From Termitomyces sp. T153 (lineage: Eukaryota; Basidiomycota; Agaricomycetes; Agaricales; Lyophyllaceae), in assembly GCA_018296165.2 (NCBI GenBank), contig JACKQL020000096.1, positions 109,638 to 173,637 of the forward strand: a stretch of DNA of 64,000 nt, given 5' to 3'. A program made the position numbers and the translations under genes. The number at the start of each line of letters is the position of its first letter. The first letter of the stretch is position 1. The notes beneath the pieces were generated by a model, which worked only from the letters and a program-made list of their open reading frames with translations, was not told the DNA's origin and ran no database searches. Below, one piece after another: positions 57,001 to 64,000 of this stretch.

Positions 57001-57444
57001 ATACTATGTATTATTATATTTTAGGCCGTGACAGGCTTTCCGGACACCGTATATGGGGAGTTTAGCACTGCGACACGTATGCAGTCTGAGACGGCCGACA
57101 ACCTCATTTGGGCGCGGTACGCCTCTCCTACAGCTGAGAACCGGACAGATGCCCTCTCGCATATCGAGTTCAAAGAGCTCGTCACGCCTGTACCATTACA
57201 CGCGTGCATACGCCAAGCTGAGGGGTGCCGGCGTCCCGGAGTGAGGCTTGTGGTTGTGGCTGGGCGTGGGCGGAGGCTGGCGGTAGAGAATCACGCGCGG
57301 GAGTTGAAGGATGTGATGGGGGAGTATGGGAGTGTGGGTTCGGAGGTGAAGAAGACGATTGGGGATGTGGCGACTGCATTTGTAGTCGCGGGGTGTGCCG
57401 AGGGTGTGGTGGTTTTACAAGAGGCGAATCTTGGCAAGGAGTGA
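54055..57444 (+). CDS. Kha1-type K+/H+ antiporter, tandem copy 1
   Basis: Exons 54055-54105, 54175-54250, 54300-54395, 54445-54459, 54513-54899, 54964-55119, 55182-55280, 55332-55432, 55481-55529, 55579-55720, 55773-55827, 55878-56954, 57025-57444; 907 residues, 12 introns. CPA2-family monovalent cation/proton antiporter; yeast Kha1 acts in the Golgi and in pH/K+ homeostasis. Landmarks: GGLLSGKDPT near the start, [73 protein letters not shown] (carrying the Asn-Asp pair), [51 protein letters not shown], then a long cytoplasmic C-terminal domain with Ser-rich linkers ending KKTIGDVATAFVVAG. About 12 hydrophobic segments lie in the first ~450 residues. The 15-nt exon 54445-54459 encodes GPTAFG with its neighbours. 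Start ATG 54055 joins GGLLSG in phase. Confidence 0.9.
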
Positions 57445-58521
57445 GGATTCGGTTGATAATGGCAAGTTCGAGGTTTAGCCTGCTTCATTTCGTTTTTCGT
57501 AACTCCTGATGCACTTTCTGATTTTGCTTGCTCTTGGAGCTAATCGCTTTTCATTCGGAATGCCAACGGATTCAGGCTCACGGATTGGTATTGTTTTCAT
57601 AGATACAAGTATATCCCTTTCTAGATTGCCAGCAGACATTTACCTAGGCCTATGGTTCGGTTATAACATAATTATGATAGTACGAGCTCGCTTTGAAGTT
57701 AACATTTCTCTTCCGCGTCCATTGTGACCTCGAATCTCTTCAGGTCCATTTAATAATACCTTCAAGTTCTCGTTGCCTGTTCTATTACTAGGTTAAATAG
57801 TAATCATCGGAAAGCCTGAAAATATAGCAACCTATGTGCATGGGCTGTAACAATAGCCCGGAAGATAGACTGAAAAGTCAAAAATTCGGAGTGTCATTCG
57901 AAGATAGCTGTCATCCGCGATCTAGTCGATCTAATCAGTGAGAACGGACAGGATGGTAATTTCAAACCCCGGTCGTGGACCATCGTCGAAACTGCTTATG
58001 AACAGGGGTCCCTCAATCATCTGTTCGCCAAAAACTTATCGAAAAAAAATGAACAGAACGAACTGAACAAAGAATTGAGCACCCCTATTCCATCCAAATT
58101 GCCTCAGCTCTCTGACTTCTATCTCACGATCAAACTTCATTAATCATTATTCAGTCACTGAGTCAGCTGAGAAGACAATCAACGTGTCGTTGACTCATAT
58201 CCTTCGGGTTCAGGCAATGCCTTCCAGAGTCTTTTTTTGGTGTGAATATGTTTAATATATATAACTAACCTTCAAGTTTGTCCGAGTGCTTTCCCTGGCA
58301 GGTGATACACTACGAGTCACTCGATGTGTTGAGCTGCTTCTCCAACTTGACCCGGGGTCAAGAACGCGAAGGAATAGATAGGGTTAGCCATCTGCCAATG
58401 CTTGAGGTGGTGCCTTATTGTTCGACTCGATCCGGCTCCCGTTATATACTTGTCAATTTTGGTCCAATCCTACTCCTCGTCTCCTTCACTACGCAGTCTC
58501 ACAACCTTCTCTTTATGCAAT
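57445..58521. other. Spacer between the tandem antiporter genes
   Basis: No supported gene. A TATA-like GTTATATACT lies at 58441-58450, about 80 nt before the start chosen for the second copy. Confidence 0.4.
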
Positions 58522-61500
58522 ATGCAGGAACTCATCCTCGACCGTGTCTATGCGAACCAGGCCAGGCTGGAATTGTCAAACGCCGGACAGCCTCTCTGTC
58601 GAGACAACGCATTTGCTGATGGAGCTGTACCCATGGACGAGAAGTTCTTGTTTTACATAGGAACTATGAACCCTTTACATCTTTGGATCATTCAATTCAG
58701 TAGGGTATCTATTCATCAGACGATTACGGCTGATAGCTTGATTCGAATTAGGTATTATCATGGGTACGGCCACCTTACTATCGTTTGTTTTGCGTGAGAT
58801 ACGTCAGCCTAAGGTCATCGCTGAAGTCTTAAGTGGTATCGTGCTTGGTGAGTGACTTTTGAGGCGATCTTAAACTGAATTAATTTTCATATAGGTCCAA
58901 CTATCTGTGGTGAGCTTCGTGTCCACTAAATTTCAGCATTTAACATCCGTAACTACGACAGGACGTATACCTGGCTTTACAGAACATCTTTTCCCACCAG
59001 AGTCGCGACCGTACCTCGCTCTTACAGCTGACATCGGACTACGTCTCTTTTTCTTCCTTTTTGGGCTACAAATCGAGCCCTCTGTTGTCAAGAAGAACTT
59101 ACGAGTGTCAGGGATCATTGCTCTCGCAGGAATGATAATCCCCTTCGTCACTGGAGCCGGACTATCAGTGTTGTTATACGAGCAATTTATGAACGAGAAC
59201 ATTCGACTGACATACTTCATGTTCTTTTCTGGCGTCGCGTTTTCCGTCACTGCATTCCCTGTCATGTGCCGAATTCTTACGGAATTCAAACTCCTGAACA
59301 CGACGGTAGGGGCCGCGGTAATATCTGCAGGACTGAGCAATGATGTCAGTGAGTTCTTCCACCCAGGAGTTTGTTCCTTCAATGATGGCCAATTCAGTTG
59401 GTTGGATCCTTTTAGCACTTAGCGTCGCGATGCTCAAAGCTGATTCTGGTTCGGAAGCCATGTATATGATTTTGAGCTGTGCCATTTGGACATTGATCCT
59501 TTTGTTTCCCGTCAAACTATTACTAAGGATGCTGGCCACGTCTACTGGTTCCAGTTCGTTTCTCTGGGTTCATTTATGATTTCATCCGAGATGAAAATGA
59601 TATTTCAGTTGATAACGGACCATCAGTGCTCTTCATGACAATTGCAGTCTTGATAGCATTCAGTTCTGCACTTGTCACCAATATCAGTGGTGTCCATGGA
59701 ATTTTCGGTGATATTTCTGCATCAAGTCAGGGCAATCGAAAGTTGAAACAAACCTTTTGACAGGTGCTTTCCTCATGGGCCTGATTATTCCGCGGGAGGG
59801 TAACCTTGCGACTTCAATGCTTGGAAAACTTGAAGACATGGTGGAAATAATTTTCCTCCCTTTCGTATGCCCAGTTATCGATGACCTTTCGCTCCCAATA
59901 ATCACGCTCCATAGTACTTCGCACTCTTGGGGATGTCAACTAATCTAGGTTTTCTCAATGATGGTATTTCAGACAGTCAGTATTGTGTAACTCTCTCCCA
60001 CTCAACTTTCAGGTATTACATGGGTTTACACCATCTTAATCATATTTGCGGCCTTTGTTAGTAAGTTCGGTAGCTGTGCAATCGCCGCTAAATACATCGC
60101 GAACTTTAGTTGGAGGGAGTCGGGAGCCATTGGCTCCTTCATGAGCTGCAAGGGGTGAGTCAGTCAGGATATATAATCTCCGGGGTTTAATGCACATGCC
60201 TAGGCTAGTAGAACTAATAGTCCTTGATGTCGGTCTCTCAGCAGGAATATTGACTCCAGTGAGTGCCCTCAGCTCGTCAATGGACCAAGTTAAGTTTACC
60301 AGCGTGTGTACGCGATGTTCGTCCTCGAGGCGCTCGTCCTTACGTTCATGACTACGCCACTTGCAATCCGTCTTTACCCTCCCGAAATTCACAAAGGTAT
60401 TGTCTTTGGGAGCACAACATTCAGAAACGTTACATCCGACGACTCTCATGGTTCTGGTACTCTGCGCAATACCACTGTCGTGTCGAAGCGGCGCATTACC
60501 GTCGTTCTCGATAAGGTCGAACATCTTCCAGCTGTCATGGCATTCACTCAACTTTTCAGGTCTCGTTCTTCTTCCACCCCGTATAGATCTATGCAAAAAC
60601 GTGTGGCACTCTCGATCGAGGCTCTGCGTCTCATTGAAATCTCGGAACGTGCATGTGCCGTCATGAAATCCCCCGACACACTTCTCAAAACAGATCACCT
60701 TCTTGCGATTTTGAAAATGTTCGGCCGCCTTCATGCCATTCCCATAACAACAGCCATAGACATCGCAACTTACGATAGTCACGCCGACAGTGTCATAGAC
60801 TATGCATACAATCGTGGCTCAGATTTAATCGTTCTACCTTGGCACCTGCTTCCTGCCAATATCTCACACCGACAGACAGTTCCAAATGAATCTTTTTTAC
60901 CACTTGCACATAACGGAGCTGGAAAAGCCTCCGCCGCCAACGTGACAGCAAATCTGTCGGCACGAATACATCCGCGCTTTTTGCAAAGCATTTTCGAGCA
61001 CGCTAGAGCCGACGTTGCTCTATTCCTCGACCGTAACATCGAGAATTCGGCACAGGGAAAGATTAATCTCCATCTCTTTCTCCCGTTCTTCGGTGGACCC
61101 GACGATCGGCTCGCATTAGACTTTGTGGCTCAGCTATGCGAGAACGATGAGATATCAGCCACAGTCGTGAGATTCATCAGGAAAAGTCAAAACGAAACCA
61201 TCTCAATGACCCAAACAACTGAGTTGAATCATGGCTCGGCTGTCGAAAATCCAGAGTCTGATACTGCAGATGTCATGGCTTGGAAATACCATACCTCTAG
61301 ATCGGCATCCCTCTCCATGTCTTCGGATTCTTCTTTCTCTCACATTGCAATGAAAGAATGCATAACCACCCTTCCGCTGCATGCAGCCGTTCGCGAAGCA
61401 CATATCATCAAACAGCCAAGTACGCAATTGCTAATTGTAGTGGGTCGGACGAAGCATCTCCGAATGAACATGGATTCGAAGGACCTGTCCGATTTGATTG

Positions 61501-61625
61501 CTGAACACGGAGATCTTGATGAGGAGGTGAAGAAAACAATCGGGGACATTGCAGCTGCCTTTGTGGCTGCCAATAGTGGAGATGGCGTGCTGGTCCTCCA
61601 GAAAGCCGGCTTTCATCTTGATTGA
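58522..61625 (+). CDS. Kha1-type K+/H+ antiporter, tandem copy 2
   Basis: Exons 58522-58699, 58752-58847, 58895-58909, 58962-59348, 59398-59553, 59609-59707, 59764-59864, 59915-59963, 60013-60154, 60204-60258, 60303-61625; 866 residues if ATG 58522 is used. Nine internal exons have exactly the same lengths as in copy 1 (96, 15, 387, 156, 99, 101, 49, 142, 55 nt), so this is a true tandem duplicate. Landmarks: [117 protein letters not shown]. Differences: the N-terminus before LWII is unrelated to copy 1 (GGLLSG box missing). The membrane part is the more diverged half. The 70-nt intron in the copy 1 tail is absent. The start is uncertain; ATGs at 58633 and 58666 are alternatives. Likely an intact but diverged paralogue. 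Confidence 0.87.
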
Positions 61626-62243
61626 AAACCTTGTTGCTTGACTGTTGTATTCTTGGTCTCTTGCTTTATGCCTGAATCGTGGAGAACCAATTCTAGTACA
61701 TATTCGAGTTATGGAGAAAACAATCATACACCCTCATGGTGCTGTAGTGTTGAGTAGATAGCGTATCATACGTGGCATTGATTTCAGATTATTTGACCAC
61801 AGCAACTTGAAGGTCTCCTGTAGTTGAAAATCCCATGATCGTACATTTAAATTCATTCTTGTTTACATCTGAGAATCTGAGGTGAGTATTGGGTTAGTGT
61901 AGTTGTATCCTAATCGTTTCTGAGTCATTGCAGTGGATTGGTCGCCTTCAAGACCATCGACTTGTCACAAACACATTTGTTTTAAATATTAACTTTTGAG
62001 GGGCTCAAGTGGGTTATTTACTGTTTTTACGTGGTGAAAACGCAACGATAAAATGTAAAATCCTGCCATGAAAGGCAGGTTGTGGGGTTACAATGATCCG
62101 CAGCGTCTTCCGCTGTTTGGTTGTAGCCATGATCTCAAACATCAGTGGCCACGTACTACACACGAAACGCTTGATGATACTGTTTCTGAGTCTCCTCCGT
62201 CGTGTACATTGTGTATTAAGAATCTTCTGACTTCACTTTTGCT
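61626..62243. other. Intergenic DNA
   Basis: No supported gene between the antiporter and the derlin gene. Confidence 0.45.
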
Positions 62244-63275
62244 ATGGATGGAATCGTGGCCGAAATTCGCAAAATCCCACCAGTGACCCGATTCTTATGC
62301 GTTTCAACCTTGGCAGTTACATTTCCTGAGCGGATGAATCTGGTGTCCGCGTACAAGCTCATATACACATTTAACTTTGTCTTCAAAAAATTACAGGTTT
62401 GCTACACGTTCCTAAAAAGATTGTCAATGCTGATACCGATGCAAAAGGTATGGAGGTTATACACCAGCTTCTTTATTGCAGGTCTGTGCAACTCCTGTTC
62501 GACTGCCACAATCTCTTCGTGAAAACTGGGTTCTTATTTTGTGTAAGGTTCTGGGATTCAAGTCATCTTTGACCTTGTCATGCTCTAGTAAGTACCCTAG
62601 CAATCTGATTAGAACCGAATGTCTATCAAATTCTACAGCCGCAATGGAGAACAGTTGGAAACTGGTCCATACTCCAGAAGATCAGCAGACCTCGCATACC
62701 AACTCTTCTTTGCTTGCGGACTCATCATAGTATGATAGCATATATTTGACATCCATTCCGTGCACTGAGGGTGATTCAAGGTAGTCACAGTCCCGATCGA
62801 TGGGATGTCATTCTTCCATCCCCTTCTAGTCTGCCTCACCTATCTTTCCTCTTCTCTTGCCCCACCGGGAGCACAGACATCGCTCATGGGCATTGTCACC
62901 ATCCCTGTCAAGTACCTCCCGTATGTCATCATTGTGATGGACATTTTCATGGGTGGTCCAAGATATGCCGCTCAGGCTGTTGCAGGCGCTGTCGTAGGCC
63001 ATTTCTGGTGGTGGGGTGTGTGGGGATCGCAGCTTGGCTCGCGTGGTGGTGTGCTTCATCGATATGCAACTGCCCCAGCGTGGTTGAGGAACCTAGTCGG
63101 TGAGGGAAACATTCCCCCGCCACCACCTGGGGAGGCTTCGGCAAACTCAGGCGGAGGGATTCATATCGTTCCGCCGAGACGGACTCTGGCGACTGGGTCC
63201 GGATCTGGATCTAATGGGACTACAAGGTCCTCTGGACATAATTGGGGCGCGGGAAGGACACTAGGAAGTTCATGA
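62244..63275 (+). CDS. Derlin (Der1-like ER membrane protein)
   Basis: Exons 62244-62396, 62448-62481, 62548-62587, 62639-62729, 62781-63275 (introns 51, 66, 51 and 51 nt), 270 residues. Derlins are rhomboid-like pseudoproteases of the ER membrane that help move misfolded proteins out for degradation (ERAD). Sequence order fits the family: IRKIPPVTRFLCVSTLAVT, then the conserved YKLIYTFNFVFKKLQVWRLY, FFIAGSGIQVIFDLVMLYRNG, LETGPYSRRSADLAYQLFFAC, PIDGMSFFHPLLVCLTYL, MGIVTIPVKYLPYVIIVMDI and GPRYAAQAVAGAVVGHFWWW (the GxxxG-type segment). About four to six hydrophobic segments. The last ~70 residues are a soluble Gly/Ser/Pro-rich tail. The rhomboid Ser-His pair is not expected in derlins and is not seen. 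Confidence 0.92.
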
Positions 63276-63419
63276 GGACTTTAGTCAAAGTGGACTTCGA
63301 CGCGACGCACAAGTAGTAAATAAATAATGGTCAATTATTTACACGTGCATATATATATATATTACTTTCAAATGTCACACACATTGACTATGTACTATTA
63401 TTTCTCTGCTGTACTTGGC

Positions 63420-64000
63420 AAGAATGGTCAATTGAAGGATAAGCAGTGATTTCAAGAAATGTGCTCTGTGATTGTGGGAACTAGGCTGGGATCACAGAAA
63501 GTCTTGGTGTCTTGTGCAAGTCTTTATCATGGCATACAGTCTGTTCTCAACTTTAATTTTGTGAAAAGATGTCTGCACCCACTGGATGTTCTGGGGTCAT
63601 CATATGTGCTGTTATGACAGCCATCACAGAGGTCTATCATCATGAAGCTGATGCATATTTGGACAAACTTGGCCATTCATCATGACACTGTGATCTCTCA
63701 AAGTACACTGCACATGAATATTCATGATGCTGGCTTGGCTTGGAAGCTACTGCATAAGATTGCACAAGAATGTGATGAGAAAATATGAGTTGAGTATTGG
63801 GCAACAATTCAGGATCATTCTAGCAGATAGGGAGAAGAATTTATCTTTGTTAATGAAACTAGCAAGAATGATCATGATGCTATGGCTCATAGATATGAGC
63901 TTTCACTTGTTGGAGGGAGGGCAGGTTTTGTTGACAACTTTGTCTGAGGTGAACAGTACTCTCTTGTGGCAGCATTACTAGTATTGATGGGTATATTGCT
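63420..64000 (+). pseudogene. DDE (Tc1/mariner-like) transposase relic, cut by window end
   Basis: Plus-strand frames with stops: HHDTVISQSTLHMNIHDAGL (helix-turn-helix region), WKLLHKIAQECDEKI stop VEYWATIQ, then EEFIFVNETSKNDHD and AHRYELSLVGGQVLL. This is the order of fungal Tc1-like transposases, in which the second part reads E-Y-R...FVDES..D.RT. The catalytic Asp of 'FVDES' is Asn. Stops such as TGA in EKI-stop-VEY fit CGA-to-TGA. No CpG is visible in 63421-64000. The C-terminal part lies beyond the window. Confidence 0.6.

Noticed and set aside
63343..63365. Short AT dinucleotide run
   Set aside because: Only a few units long; ordinary low-complexity DNA downstream of the derlin gene.

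Overview
The window reads as nuclear DNA of a basidiomycete fungus, most likely an Agaricomycete. Genes carry many canonical GT-AG introns of about 45-70 nt. Three genes encode DUF6535 membrane domains (a basidiomycete family), and the retroelements are chromodomain Ty3/Gypsy and DIRS-like types. I saw no rRNA, tRNA or CRISPR array. All splice models were derived by eye from frame continuity, GT/AG sites and comparison of paralogues inside the window.

Layout. 1-969: 3' end of a Ser/Thr-rich gene. 1967-4149 (+), 20166-22341 (-) and 25940-28042 (+): three paralogues (A, B, C) encoding a polytopic DUF6535 domain plus C-terminal ankyrin repeats, with relics of further copies near 22.6 and 29.1 kb. 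Between A and B lies a nested retrotransposon graveyard (about 4.5-20.1 kb). It holds Gypsy relics on both strands, a DIRS-like relic, and one full-length but dead Gypsy element (12093-19375, TSD GTATT) whose 5' LTR was itself hit by a 1.17-kb solo LTR (TSD GCTGT). 30.1-31.8 kb holds a single-pass membrane protein gene and a tiny three-exon gene. 32541-38469 is a second dead Gypsy element on the minus strand (TSD CCCGT), also carrying a solo LTR of the same family.

38.5-43.3 kb contains decayed paralogous fragments in inverted orientation around an intact COX5 (cytochrome c oxidase subunit) gene. 43702-47996 is a complete 21-exon secreted GH35 beta-galactosidase gene with micro-exons of 5, 12, 20 and 20 nt. 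49042-49599 is a small SnoaL/NTF2-like gene. About 49.75-54.05 kb has no gene I can support. 54055-57444 and 58522-61625 are tandem Kha1-type K+/H+ antiporter genes. 62244-63275 is a derlin (Der1) gene of ER-associated degradation. The right edge (63.4-64 kb) is a dead DDE transposase.

Two themes stand out. (1) Both Gypsy elements, and a third relic, carry an 11-nt primer-binding site that is the exact reverse complement of an 11-mer inside their own LTR. This is the arrangement of Tf1/sushi self-priming elements. (2) CpG is almost absent from the transposon blocks and from the bodies of DUF6535 copies B and C, but not from their 5' ends, nor from copy A. That suggests methylation-linked C-to-T decay reaching into host gene bodies.
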